Assembly (NCBI GenBank): GCA_017449025.1
Contig: JAFSKJ010000071.1
Location: forward strand, 1 to 40,109
Origin: Prevotella sp.
GTDB taxonomy: Bacteria; Bacteroidota; Bacteroidia; Bacteroidales; Bacteroidaceae
Direction: 5' to 3'
Length of the DNA: 40,109 bases
The translations under genes and the position numbers were made by a program. Below the pieces are notes generated by a model. It was not told the origin of the DNA and searched no databases. It worked only from the letters and a program-made list of their open reading frames with translations. Shown here in pieces: positions 1-8,169 of this stretch (the stretch's first letter is position 1; each line of letters begins with the position of its first letter).

Positions 1-146
1 CCTGTACGGTTGCCACGATGTATGACCGCGAAGCGGTCGCCGCTCAGTAACCGGGTGGTGCGAAGCAGAGTGCAATCCGCGGCGTTCTTTTTTCCGCAGG
101 TCCTTTGGACACTACGGTTACTGAGCGGCGACCCCTTTGGGGTCAT
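1..146. repeat. Hairpin-ended repeat element, copy 1 (short form)
   Basis: This is a short copy of an element that recurs at 827-1113 and 4422-4677. It carries inverted arms at 22-53 and 115-146. The outer part of each arm is itself a hairpin: GACCGC-gaa-GCGGTC at 24-38 and GACCCC-ttt-GGGGTC at 130-144. The inner parts (GCCGCTCAGTAACCG and its complement) match exactly. The middle (about 70-112) is nearly identical to 983-1025 of copy 2, but the GACCCCAAAGGGGTC hairpin found in the middle of the longer copies is missing. It may begin before the window. There is no believable coding potential; the 65-codon open frame here follows the repeat. Confidence 0.75.
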
Positions 147-147
147 T

Positions 148-631
148 GGGATAATCATAAAAAATATTAATTTTTTTAATTGTCTATATGATTTTTTTGA
201 AAAATAGGTTGACACGCTGACACAACGCCGATGTACAGGGCATTTGCAGCCTTTTTCAGGGGTGACACGGGTGACACAAGGCTGACACACTTGAAGGACG
301 GTGAGAGGGCTTTTCCCGTTAGGCAGAGCACGCGAAGAAGTGAATTCTCGAGAGAATTGAACTGAAAAGTGGCACATGAGCATCAGTAAGTGCCCCTTGA
401 GCTTTGAATTCTCGAGAGAATTCAAAACTTTTAGCACGCTTCTTGCTTGTAGAGCATGGAGAAAAACTCTGTGTGACTGACAGGATGTGTCAGCCTTGTG
501 CCACCCGTGTCACCCCTGAAAAAGGTTGCAAATGCCCTGTACATCGGCGTTGTGTCAGCGTGTCAACCTATTTTGCGAAAATTCATATATATAAATTAAT
601 TTTTTTACCTTTTTTGTGAAATGATTATCCG
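148..631. repeat. Long inverted-repeat element with 89-bp near-perfect arms
   Basis: Arms 201-289 and 486-574 are inverted copies, 89 bases each, with only two mismatches by eye. Weaker AT-rich inverted similarity continues outward to GGATAATCAT (149-158) and ATGATTATCC (622-631). The left arm carries five TGACAC words (210, 218, 263, 272, 283). The 196-base spacer holds two copies of the palindrome GAATTCTCGAGAGAATT (342-358 and 406-422). No transposase or convincing reading frame lies inside. It could be a MITE-like element, a structured non-coding RNA or a protein-binding palindrome; the sequence does not decide. Confidence 0.8.
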
Positions 632-670
632 CAAGTATCTGCTCAGCGCGCCTATCAAGAGGACATCTTA

Positions 671-819
671 GTAGGGACTTCTTCGACTAGCGAAGCGCGT
701 AGCGAGTCCTTTATGTATGTCCGATTCTATGCGGCTTTGCGGACATACATAAAGTAAGTCCCTACGATGTAAGTCCGATTCTATGCGGCTTTGCGGACAT
801 ACATAAAGTAAGTCCCTAC
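671..819. repeat. Palindromic repeat (GTAGGGACTT...AGTCCCTAC family), one copy plus a partial tandem copy
   Basis: 671-765 starts GTAGGGACTT and ends AAGTCCCTAC. Its right half (ATGTATGTCCG, loop attctatgcggctttg, CGGACATACAT) is a hairpin. The left half is interrupted by about 26 extra bases (681-706), themselves partly palindromic. A right-half copy follows in tandem at 769-819, so that 720-768 and 774-822 are the same 49 bases at a period of 54. A clean full copy lies at 39902-39969. There is no coding potential. It resembles a REP/MITE-type unit. Confidence 0.75.
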
Positions 820-826
820 GATTAAT

Positions 827-1113
827 AGAAATTTCCGACTGGTACGGTGGCCACGATGTATGACCGCGACGCGGTCGCCGCTCAGTAACCGGGTGGTGCT
901 AAGTACCCCCGGAGAAGAAGGTAAAAGGCGACATCGACCCCAAAGGGGTCGCCCATTGGCGTAGTTGGGCCACTCTTTCAGAGTGCAATCCGCGGCGTTC
1001 TTTTTTCCGCAGGTCCTTCGGACACTACGGTTACTGAGCGGCGACCCCTTTGGGGTCATACTGAGGTCCAACCGTACCTCGAAATTTCTTTCCTTTTTGC
1101 GTATGACTGAGAG
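827..1113. repeat. Hairpin-ended repeat element, copy 2 (long form)
   Basis: Outer inverted ends are GAAATTTCCGACTGGTACGGT (828-848) and ACCGTACCTCGAAATTTC (1071-1088), including a perfect 8-bp GGTACGGT/ACCGTACC pair. Inside are arms 860-891 and 1028-1059, tipped by hairpins GACCGC-gac-GCGGTC (862-876) and GACCCC-ttt-GGGGTC (1043-1057). A central hairpin GACCCC-aaa-GGGGTC lies at 936-950. The segment after the right end (TTTCTTTCCTTTTT, about 1085-1098) is shared with copy 3. A 117-codon minus-strand open frame (781-1134) is built wholly from repeats and is not called as a gene. Confidence 0.8.
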
Positions 1114-1188
1114 ATTACGTTTGCGCCTTGTCAAGTGAAATCTTCTTAAATAATAGTGGCGGATGGCTGTGTCTTCCGTTTTTTTTGT

Positions 1189-1196
1189 TACCTTTG
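1189..1196 (+). promoter_or_regulatory. Promoter -7 box for the TonB-receptor cassette
   Basis: TACCTTTG matches the Bacteroidetes -7 consensus TAnnTTTG exactly. The -33 element is weak: only TGTG-like words lie at the right distance. The predicted transcript start near 1203 argues that the first gene starts at the ATG at 1211, not at the upstream ATG at 1163. Confidence 0.55.
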
Positions 1197-1210
1197 CGCC
1201 CGTGAAACTG

Positions 1211-1543
1211 ATGACGAGTAGACATCTTGCCGCGCGGATGCTCTTGGCAGTGTTCGTGCCAATGTTGCTGATGGTCTCGCTGCATGTGCATGACGGCGCG
1301 ACAACAGTGTCAGCAGAATGTGCCGGTTGCGTTCATCACAACTGTCATGGTCACTTGGCTCCTACAGCCTCGTGGTCGTGCGATTGTGTGCTCTGTCAGT
1401 TTCTCTCACTCGCTTTCGTGGCAGTAGGCACCATAAGCATTGTTGCTGTCAACAAGGTAGCCGGTGTTGGTGTCTTCACCCGTAGGCGCAATGCCTGCGT
1501 TGCCTATTGCGGCATCGTCGGCCTGCGTGCACCCCCTGTTTAG
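1211..1543 (+). CDS. Small Cys/His-rich membrane-associated protein preceding a TonB receptor
   Basis: Predicted 110 residues. A hydrophobic N-terminal segment (about residues 8-26) is followed by a Cys/His-rich stretch (CAGCVHHNCHGH, then CDCVLCQF) and a second hydrophobic segment. I recognise no named domain, but the layout resembles short Bacteroidetes proteins encoded just before TonB-dependent receptors. The clustered Cys and His suggest binding of a soft metal or heme; that is inference. The ATG at 1211 is preferred because the ATG at 1163 lies upstream of the -7 box. The stop lies in the left arm of a perfect inverted repeat (1538-1582) that separates it from the receptor gene, so the two are probably cotranscribed. 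The C-terminal part from about residue 90 is Arg-rich and of unknown role. Confidence 0.6.
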   Translation: MTSRHLAARMLLAVFVPMLLMVSLHVHDGATTVSAECAGCVHHNCHGHLAPTASWSCDCVLCQFLSLAFVAVGTISIVAVNKVAGVGVFTRRRNACVAYCGIVGLRAPPV

Positions 1544-1582
1544 TTGTTTGCTTCAGGCTACCATTATCCCAAACAACTAAAC
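1538..1582. repeat. Perfect 13-bp intercistronic inverted repeat
   Basis: GTTTAGTTGTTTG (1538-1550) and CAAACAACTAAAC (1570-1582) are perfect complements around a 19-base loop. The stop codon of the small upstream gene lies in the left arm, and the right arm ends 10 bases before the receptor ATG. There is no T-run, so it is not a classical terminator. It may be an mRNA structure or a binding site controlling the receptor gene. Confidence 0.7.
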
Positions 1583-1592
1583 GACAAATATT

Positions 1593-3716
1593 ATGACAGC
1601 ATACATTCTGGCTGCGGCGCTCATGGCGTGCGTGGCCAGTGGTAATGGCGATGCAGCGCCCGACGACACTACGGTGGTGCTGCGCGAGGTGACCGTCAAG
1701 GGGCAGCGGCAGCGCGACTTCCAGATGCGCTCGTCGCAGTCGGCGGTGCAGGTGAGTCACGACTACTTGCAACAGCACTTCTCGGGTTCGTTGATGCAGA
1801 CCCTGGAAGGCATTCCCGGCGTGAAGGCAATGGCCATAGGCTCAGGACAGTCGAAGCCGACAATCCGCGGCCTGGGCTACAACCGCATGGTGGTGAGCGA
1901 GGACGGCATAAAGCACGAAGGACAGCAGTGGGGCGACGACCACGGGTTGGAGATTGACCAGTTTGCGGTGGACCGCGCCGAAGTCATCAAGGGTCCGGCG
2001 GCTCTGCTCTACGGCTCTGATGCCATTGGCGGCGTGCTGAGCCTCTACACCAACCACGTGCCCACGGAGCCGCTGAGCGGCAGCGTGCAGCTCTTTGGAC
2101 GCTCCAACAACGAGCAGTTGGGGATAACGGCGAAGATAGGCGGCAGGCATGGCAACTGGTTCTACCGCGCCGGTGCCACGCTCATAGACTATGCCGACTA
2201 CCGCGTGCCTACAGACAGCATACAGTACTACAGCTACTGGATACGCCTGAAAGACCAGCGACTGCGTAACACCGCCGGCTGCGAGCGCGACGGCAGCGTG
2301 GTGGTGGGCTATGCGGGCTACCGATTCCATAGCGACGTGCGCTTCTCCGACTCCTACTCGAAGAGCGGATTTTTTGCCAACGCCCACGGCTTGGAGGTGC
2401 GCCTGAGCAATATAGACTACGACAGCTCACGGCGCGACATTGACCTGCCCTACCAGTGGGTGAACCACATGAAGGTGCTCAGCCACACCTCGTGGCAGGG
2501 CGACCGCGCTCAGGTGGAGGCCAACCTTGCATGGCAGAACAACTGCCGCGAGGAGCTGAGCGAGCCTGTGAGCCACGGCTACATGCCCAAGCCCGACGGC
2601 TCGTTGGAACGCCGCTTTGTGAAGAACACTCTTACGGCCAACATCGGCATGCACCTCGCTGTGGGCAGGCGCCATGAGCTGAGCACGGGACTGAACGGTG
2701 AGTACCAGCACAACCGCCGCGGCGGATGGGGCTTCATCATTCCCGACTTCGAGACGGCAAGCATAGGTGTCTACGCCATGGACAGCTATACACTGAGCGA
2801 GAGACTGAAGCTGAACGCCGGTATACGCGTAGACCATGCACACACCCACATAAGCAGCTATCACGACTGGTTCCTGACGCCTGTTGCCGACAGCAGGCAG
2901 GCCGACTCCGTCTACAAGGAGCGCTCGGCCGACGTGGACCGCAATTTCACAAGCCTAACCTGGTCGGCGGGCGTCAACTACGCCACAGGCAACTGGGTGC
3001 TCAAAGCCAATGCGGGCAAGAGCTTCCGCGTGCCTATACCCAAGGAGTTGGGAGCCGACGGAGTGAACTACCACATCTTCCGCTACGAGCGTGGCAATGC
3101 CGACCTCGACCCTGAGGAGAGCTACCAGATGGACTTGGGCATACACTGGGACAACGACGTGGTGTGCGTGCAGGTAGACCCTTACGTGAACTATTTCCCC
3201 AACTACATCTACCTGAACCCAACAGCTCAGTATGTGGAGGGCTTGCAGCTCTACAACTACACACAGGCACGTGTGCTGCGGTGGGGGGTGGAGGCACAGG
3301 CCACATGGGTCATCGACAGTCACTGGGAGACAGAGCTGAAGGGCGAATATCTATATGCCGAGCAGCTCTCGGGCGACAAGAAGGGCTACACGCTGCCCTT
3401 CAGCACACCGTGGTCGGTGGATGCAGGTGTGAAATACTCGTTCCAGTGGCACGGCGACACCTTTGTGGGCTTGAACACACGCATAGTGGGAGCTCAGCAC
3501 GAGATAGTGCCGCCAGAGAAACCCACCGACGGCCACTGGACACTGAACCTCTCGGCAGGCAAGCAGATAGCCTTGCAGGGCTGTACAATAGACATTGCCC
3601 TGCATGCCGACAACCTGCTCAACCGCCGCTATTACGACCACACCAGCTATTACCGCCTCATAGACGTGCCCGAACCAGGGCGCAACGTCTCACTTATGGT
3701 GGGGCTGGAGTTTTAA
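1593..3716 (+). CDS. TonB-dependent outer-membrane receptor
   Basis: 707 residues. A short signal peptide (to about residue 21) precedes a TonB-box-like stretch (VVLREVTVKGQ, about 28-38). The plug domain spans about 45-155 (TIRGLGYNRMVVSEDGI; RAEVIKGPAALLYGSDAIGG). The rest is a 22-stranded-type barrel ending in the aromatic C-terminus VGLEF. Unlike SusC it has no carboxypeptidase-like N-terminal extension, so it belongs to the siderophore, metal or vitamin receptor type. Such receptors bind a substrate outside and admit it to the periplasm using TonB-ExbBD energy. Neighbours are a Cys/His-rich small protein and a His/Asp-rich lipoprotein, pointing to a metal or metal-chelate substrate; the sequence does not say which. 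The gene lies 10 bases after a strong inverted repeat. Confidence 0.9.
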   Translation: MTAYILAAALMACVASGNGDAAPDDTTVVLREVTVKGQRQRDFQMRSSQSAVQVSHDYLQQHFSGSLMQTLEGIPGVKAMAIGSGQSKPTIRGLGYNRMVVSEDGIKHEGQQWGDDHGLEIDQFAVDRAEVIKGPAALLYGSDAIGGVLSLYTNHVPTEPLSGSVQLFGRSNNEQLGITAKIGGRHGNWFYRAGATLIDYADYRVPTDSIQYYSYWIRLKDQRLRNTAGCERDGSVVVGYAGYRFHSDVRFSDSYSKSGFFANAHGLEVRLSNIDYDSSRRDIDLPYQWVNHMKVLSHTSWQGDRAQVEANLAWQNNCREELSEPVSHGYMPKPDGSLERRFVKNTLTANIGMHLAVGRRHELSTGLNGEYQHNRRGGWGFIIPDFETASIGVYAMDSYTLSERLKLNAGIRVDHAHTHISSYHDWFLTPVADSRQADSVYKERSADVDRNFTSLTWSAGVNYATGNWVLKANAGKSFRVPIPKELGADGVNYHIFRYERGNADLDPEESYQMDLGIHWDNDVVCVQVDPYVNYFPNYIYLNPTAQYVEGLQLYNYTQARVLRWGVEAQATWVIDSHWETELKGEYLYAEQLSGDKKGYTLPFSTPWSVDAGVKYSFQWHGDTFVGLNTRIVGAQHEIVPPEKPTDGHWTLNLSAGKQIALQGCTIDIALHADNLLNRRYYDHTSYYRLIDVPEPGRNVSLMVGLEF

Positions 3717-3757
3717 GAGAATAATCATTAATAACAATTATCGTAACAAATATAGAA

Positions 3758-4294
3758 ATGAGAATTATGAATATCAGAAGTATAAAAAGGCTTATTGCCG
3801 CATGTATAGTGTGTTGCGGTTTGACCGCACCAATAGTCTCCTGCTCCGACAGCGACGACGAGACCAAAGACATGACAGCCCCGGTGATCAGTGCCGAGGG
3901 AATCACCGCCAACCCCATAAACTGCCAGCAGTACCGCCGTGGCGACACCATTCCCTTCCACTATCTGTTTACCGACGACCAAGAGCTTGGCTCCTACAAC
4001 ATTGAAATACACAACAACTTCGACCATCACTCTCACAGCACGGAGGCCGACGACCATGGCCACGGCATGAACGAGTGTGACGACGACGATGACGATGAGC
4101 ACGAGCATGGCGAGGGAAACGCATGGGTATACAATCAGTCGTTCTCCATCCCTGCAGGTTCGAGAAGCTATGATGCCCGCAACGACATAGAGATACCTGC
4201 CGACATTGCCCCAGGCCTGTACCACTTCATGGTGCGCCTTACCGACCGTGCAGGCTGGCAGCAGCTCCATGCCGTGGCAATAATGATTCTATAG
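3758..4294 (+). CDS. His/Asp-rich lipoprotein, DUF4625 type
   Basis: 178 residues. A lipoprotein signal peptide ends at the lipobox IVSC with Cys29 as the modified residue. It is followed by SDSDDE, an acidic stretch like Bacteroidetes surface-export signals. The domain after it (TAPVIS..., RRGDTIPFHYLF, TDDQELGSYNIEIHNNFDHH) matches my memory of DUF4625. A loop at about residues 88-125 is extremely rich in His and Asp (FDHHSHS, DDHGHG, DDDDDDEHEHG), a likely metal-binding segment. It starts 41 bases after the receptor stop and is probably cotranscribed. Likely role: metal capture or delivery at the outer membrane for the receptor (inferred). The ATG at 3767 is a possible alternative start. 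Confidence 0.8.
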   Translation: MRIMNIRSIKRLIAACIVCCGLTAPIVSCSDSDDETKDMTAPVISAEGITANPINCQQYRRGDTIPFHYLFTDDQELGSYNIEIHNNFDHHSHSTEADDHGHGMNECDDDDDDEHEHGEGNAWVYNQSFSIPAGSRSYDARNDIEIPADIAPGLYHFMVRLTDRAGWQQLHAVAIMIL

Positions 4295-4421
4295 TTCAAC
4301 CCCTCACGCGGACGAGATGGCACCCTGGAACGCGGGCGCCCTCGCCCGCCCACTTCGGGACATCATCGCGCGCGGGTACGAAATGACAATTTTTTACTGA
4401 CACCTCTGACACGTAATATTT
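4295..4421. other. Intergenic stretch with a GC-rich hairpin
   Basis: GCGGGCG-ccct-CGCCCGC (4332-4349) forms a strong hairpin 37 bases after the lipoprotein stop. It could end the cassette transcript, though no T-run follows. The surrounding wording (TGGAACGCGGGCGCCCTCG) resembles a dispersed repeat seen in many bacterial genomes. No gene is visible. Confidence 0.5.
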
Positions 4422-4677
4422 CGTACGGTCGACTCGCTGTATGACCGCGAAGCGGTCGCCGCTCAATAACAGGGCGGTGCGAAGCACCGGTGGAGGTGAG
4501 AGGCAAACATCGACCCTAAAAGGGTCGCCCACTTGAGCTGTTGGGGCACTCTTCTTTCTACCGACTTTTTTGCTTCCGCAGGTTCTTCGGACGCTGCGGC
4601 ATACTGAGCGAAGACGCTTTCAGCGTCATTTCAACCACACAGCACGAGAATTTCTTTCCTTTTTACGTTTGACGGAG
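4422..4677. repeat. Hairpin-ended repeat element, copy 3 (diverged)
   Basis: A diverged long-form copy. It opens CGTACGGTCGAC, with the left hairpin GACCGC-gaa-GCGGTC (4443-4457), a central hairpin GACCCT-aaa-AGGGTC (4512-4526) and a right hairpin GACGCT-ttc-AGCGTC (4613-4627). Compared with copies 1 and 2 the central and right stems have changed sequence but remain perfectly paired. The trailing GAATTTCTTTCCTTTTT segment (about 4648-4664) is shared with copy 2. The end lies about 75 bases before the susC -33 box. Confidence 0.75.
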
Positions 4678-4752
4678 TAGTTACTGCGTAGTGCTGCGTG
4701 TATTTAATTATGTTAAATGCGCAATCGTTTACGCCAAAAATTATAGCTGTTT

Positions 4753-4784
4753 TTTGGATATTATGGTTTTTGTTTGTAAATTTG
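4753..4784 (+). promoter_or_regulatory. Promoter of the susC-susD operon
   Basis: TTTG (4753-4756) and TAAATTTG (4777-4784) are separated by 20 bases, matching the Bacteroidetes -33/-7 consensus exactly. The predicted start near 4791 leaves a leader of about 40 AT-rich bases before the ATG at 4831. Confidence 0.8.
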
Positions 4785-4830
4785 CACCAAATTACATATA
4801 AATTGTTAAATTATAAATAATACTAACTTT

Positions 4831-7800
4831 ATGCTTGCTAAAATTAAGAGTATTTTTCGGACGGTGCTTATTGTGTGCCTGCTCTTGACGGCGGGAAATC
4901 TGCATGCGCAGACCACTGCTAAGGGAACGGTCATCGATGCCATCGGCGAAGCCGTGATCGGAGCCACCGTTGTCGAAAAGGGAAATGCCAAGAATGCGAC
5001 AGTTACCGACTTCGACGGTAAGTTCACGCTGAAGCTTCAGAAAGGCAAAACAGTGGTGATATCATACATAGGCATGGTATCGCAGGAGGCCACCGCAGGG
5101 CCTGACATGAAAATCCAGTTGAAGGACGACAATGCTGCCTTAGAGGAGGTGGTGGTCGTTGGTTACACCAGCAAGGCCCGTAAAGACCTGACCGGTTCGG
5201 TAGGCTCCATCTCGGGTAAGAAATTGGAGGCCGTGCCCGTTACATCGGCAGCCGCCGCCCTTCAAGGCAAGGTGTCTGGTGTGCAGGTGACCACGGTCGA
5301 CGGTGAGCCTGGTGCCGACGTTAACATCAAGGTGCGCGGTGGTACCTCTATCACGCAGACCAACGAGCCGCTCTACATTGTCGACGGTTTCCAGGTGTCG
5401 AGCATCAACGACATTCCCCCCGGCGACATTGCATCCATCGACATTCTTAAGGATGCCTCGCTGACTGCCATCTACGGTGCCAAGGGTGGCAACGGTGTTG
5501 TTGTGGTGACCACCAAGAGCGCCCAGGCCGGTAACGTTAAGGTGACGTTCAACGGCAACCTCAACATCAGCCACCTGTCGAAGAAGCTCGACCTGATGAA
5601 CGCCCAGGAGTTTGCCAACTACCAGTACCAGTGGCACGCCTGTAACGGTACGCGCTCGTCGAACGGTAAATTCTTCCGCTCCAACTTTGGTAACCCCTAC
5701 GACCTTGACATGTACTCCACGCTGCCCGACCACGACTGGCAGGACGAGGTGATGGGTGAGACCCCCGTCAACTACTCGGCCAACGTCAACATCGGCGGCG
5801 GCTCGGATAAGGTTAAGTTCAATATCTCGCTCACTCAGAGTGAGGACAAGGGTATTATATTAGGTTCGGGCGTGCGTCGTACCAATCTTAATATAAAGAC
5901 CAACGTACAGATTGCCAAGAACCTTTCCATGCAGTTCAATCCAAAGTTCACTTACCGCCGCAACACAGGTGCCGGTGGTGAGCACGTGGGTACGGGTGGT
6001 ATCATCGATGTGCTGCAGTACCGTCCCACCAACGGTCTGCGTGAGTTCGGATATATTGACCCCTCCTACGCCGACCCCGACGAGGAGGAGCTGTTCAACT
6101 ACACCAACCCGAAGAACGACATAGCCATAAACCAGCAGCTCAAGCACTCCTACTCTAATTCCTATGGTCTGAGCTTCGACTGGAAGCCCATCACGGGTCT
6201 GACGCTCCGTACCGAGGGCACCATCGGACTGTCGTGGAGCGACCAGAGCCGCTACTACGGTGCTCTGACCAGCATGGGCAAGGGCAACAACAACCAGCCC
6301 GTGGCTCAGCTGACCAACGGTTCGGGTCTGAACTACGTCTGGACCAACACTGCCAACTACAACTTCACCATGAAGGAAGACCACAACTGGTCGTTCCTCT
6401 TGGGACAGGAAATCTACCAGACGCAGTCGCGCAGCACCTATCTTGCCAGCCGCTACTTCCCCCGCTCGTTCGATGCCCGTACGGCCTGGAACAACATGAA
6501 CTTCGGTACGCCATACGACACGCGCTCCAGCCTGGGCACGCCAGACCGCACGGCATCGTTCTTCGGCCAGGCCAACTACAACTACAAGCACAAGTACCTG
6601 ATTAGCGCTACGTTCCGAGCCGACGGCTCCACCAAGTTTGCTCCCGGCAACCAGTGGGGCTACTTCCCCTCCGTCTCTGGTGCGTGGGTGATGAGTGAAG
6701 AGCCGTTCATGAAGAACGTGAAGTGGATCTCGAACCTGAAGATCCGCGTAGCCTACGGACTCTCAGGTAACAATCGCATAGACAGCGACCTCTGGCAGCC
6801 CCTCTATGCCATAAACACCACTGGTGGCCCCGGCTTTGGCGAGGTGACCACCTACGGTGAGAAATACTACGGCAACAAGGGAGGTTCCAAGTTCTCGAAC
6901 AGCGACATAAAGTGGGAGACAACCATCACCCGCAACCTCGCTGCCGACATCTCGCTCTTCAACGGACGTGTGAGCATAACCCCTGAGGTTTACTGGTACA
7001 CCACCCGCGACCTGCTCTACGACTCCGACCTGCCCTCTGTGCTTGGCTACACCAGCCAGATGCAGAACATAGGCCAGGTGACCAACCGAGGCTTCGACTT
7101 CACCATCCAGGGCGACATCATTCAGGGTAAGGACTACGTGCTATCAGGCAACATCAACTTCGGCTTCAACAAGAAAAAGGTGGACAAGCTCAACGGCATT
7201 GACACCGAGGTATGGCGCACCAACGACCGCTGGGGCACCGCCTACTCCGACTATTGCCTGCGCGTGGGCGACGAGGTGGGACTCATCTACGGATTCGTCT
7301 ACGACGGTCTCTACCAGTTCGACGAGTTCTATTTCGACCCGCTGAACAACTACCAGGCAATGCCTTGGGGCTCGTCGGCTGCCGACAACGGCACATCGAA
7401 GGACTGCGCACCGCGTGAGGACGGATATGTCACTGTCATCAACGACGTCTCGGGCGACTCGAACAGCGGCATCGCCACCTTGCCCGGCAAAATCAAGTTC
7501 AAGGACTTAGACGGCGACGGACGCATCACCGAGAACGACCGCACTATCATTGGTAACACCAACCCGAAGATTCAGGGTGGTCTCGGACTGAGCGGACAGT
7601 GGAAGGCACTGGACTTCACTGCTAACTTCACCTACATGCTCGACTACGACATCAACAACGCCACGGCCTACGTGCTCTCTTCATCGGAAGGCAACAAGCA
7701 GACATTCCACAACGTGCTGGCAGAGTACAAGGACGGATGGCAGTATAACGACATCGACGGAAGCCTTACAGGCACCAAGGGTGACATTCTCTACAAACTC

Positions 7801-8151
7801 TACTACGTTGATAACTGCGTTGACATCTACAAGAGCGCCAATGCCGGACGCACTAAGTGGAACCCCACCGACGTGACTAAGAAGCTCACACACTCATACT
7901 TCATCGAGGACGGCTCCTTCCTGCGCTGCAGCGACATCACCGTGGGCTACACGCTGCCCAAGAAGTTCACCGAGAAATGCGGCATCTCAAAGGCCCGCTT
8001 CTATCTCTCTGCCTCCAACCTGTTCATCATCACAGGATACAGCGGCTACGACCCCGAGGTGGACATCCAGACAGGACTCACTCCCGGCATGGACATCAAC
8101 CGCTATCCGCGTAACAGGAAATTCGTGTTCGGTACTAACATCACTTTCTAA
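4831..8151 (+). CDS. susC: SusC-family TonB-linked outer-membrane glycan importer
   Basis: 1106 residues. The signal peptide ends near residue 26 (NLHAQ). A carboxypeptidase-D-like regulatory domain (about 29-108, with GATVVEKGN and DFDGKFTLKL) precedes the characteristic EEVVVVGY motif. The plug (about 115-230) contains VRGGTSITQTNEPLYIVDG and DILKDASLTAIYGAKGGNG, and the barrel ends in FVFGTNITF. SusC proteins form a pore capped by SusD and import oligosaccharides with TonB energy. It heads the operon and is followed 18 bases later by susD. Downstream pectate lyase and beta-helix lipoprotein genes suggest pectic oligosaccharides as substrate (inferred). No hybrid two-component regulator or ECF sigma/anti-sigma pair is present, so the regulator lies elsewhere. 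Confidence 0.95.
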   Translation: MLAKIKSIFRTVLIVCLLLTAGNLHAQTTAKGTVIDAIGEAVIGATVVEKGNAKNATVTDFDGKFTLKLQKGKTVVISYIGMVSQEATAGPDMKIQLKDDNAALEEVVVVGYTSKARKDLTGSVGSISGKKLEAVPVTSAAAALQGKVSGVQVTTVDGEPGADVNIKVRGGTSITQTNEPLYIVDGFQVSSINDIPPGDIASIDILKDASLTAIYGAKGGNGVVVVTTKSAQAGNVKVTFNGNLNISHLSKKLDLMNAQEFANYQYQWHACNGTRSSNGKFFRSNFGNPYDLDMYSTLPDHDWQDEVMGETPVNYSANVNIGGGSDKVKFNISLTQSEDKGIILGSGVRRTNLNIKTNVQIAKNLSMQFNPKFTYRRNTGAGGEHVGTGGIIDVLQYRPTNGLREFGYIDPSYADPDEEELFNYTNPKNDIAINQQLKHSYSNSYGLSFDWKPITGLTLRTEGTIGLSWSDQSRYYGALTSMGKGNNNQPVAQLTNGSGLNYVWTNTANYNFTMKEDHNWSFLLGQEIYQTQSRSTYLASRYFPRSFDARTAWNNMNFGTPYDTRSSLGTPDRTASFFGQANYNYKHKYLISATFRADGSTKFAPGNQWGYFPSVSGAWVMSEEPFMKNVKWISNLKIRVAYGLSGNNRIDSDLWQPLYAINTTGGPGFGEVTTYGEKYYGNKGGSKFSNSDIKWETTITRNLAADISLFNGRVSITPEVYWYTTRDLLYDSDLPSVLGYTSQMQNIGQVTNRGFDFTIQGDIIQGKDYVLSGNINFGFNKKKVDKLNGIDTEVWRTNDRWGTAYSDYCLRVGDEVGLIYGFVYDGLYQFDEFYFDPLNNYQAMPWGSSAADNGTSKDCAPREDGYVTVINDVSGDSNSGIATLPGKIKFKDLDGDGRITENDRTIIGNTNPKIQGGLGLSGQWKALDFTANFTYMLDYDINNATAYVLSSSEGNKQTFHNVLAEYKDGWQYNDIDGSLTGTKGDILYKLYYVDNCVDIYKSANAGRTKWNPTDVTKKLTHSYFIEDGSFLRCSDITVGYTLPKKFTEKCGISKARFYLSASNLFIITGYSGYDPEVDIQTGLTPGMDINRYPRNRKFVFGTNITF

Positions 8152-8169
8152 AACAAGACACACAGAGAT

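Noticed and set aside
781-1134. 117-codon minus-strand open frame, and short frames at 10-207 and 404-619
   Set aside because: They consist entirely of palindromic repeat sequence and have no domain, signal or start context.
1-1160. Attenuator or riboswitch for the TonB-receptor cassette
   Set aside because: The structures lie upstream of the inferred promoter at 1189 and belong to repeats with copies elsewhere; no known riboswitch core was recognised.
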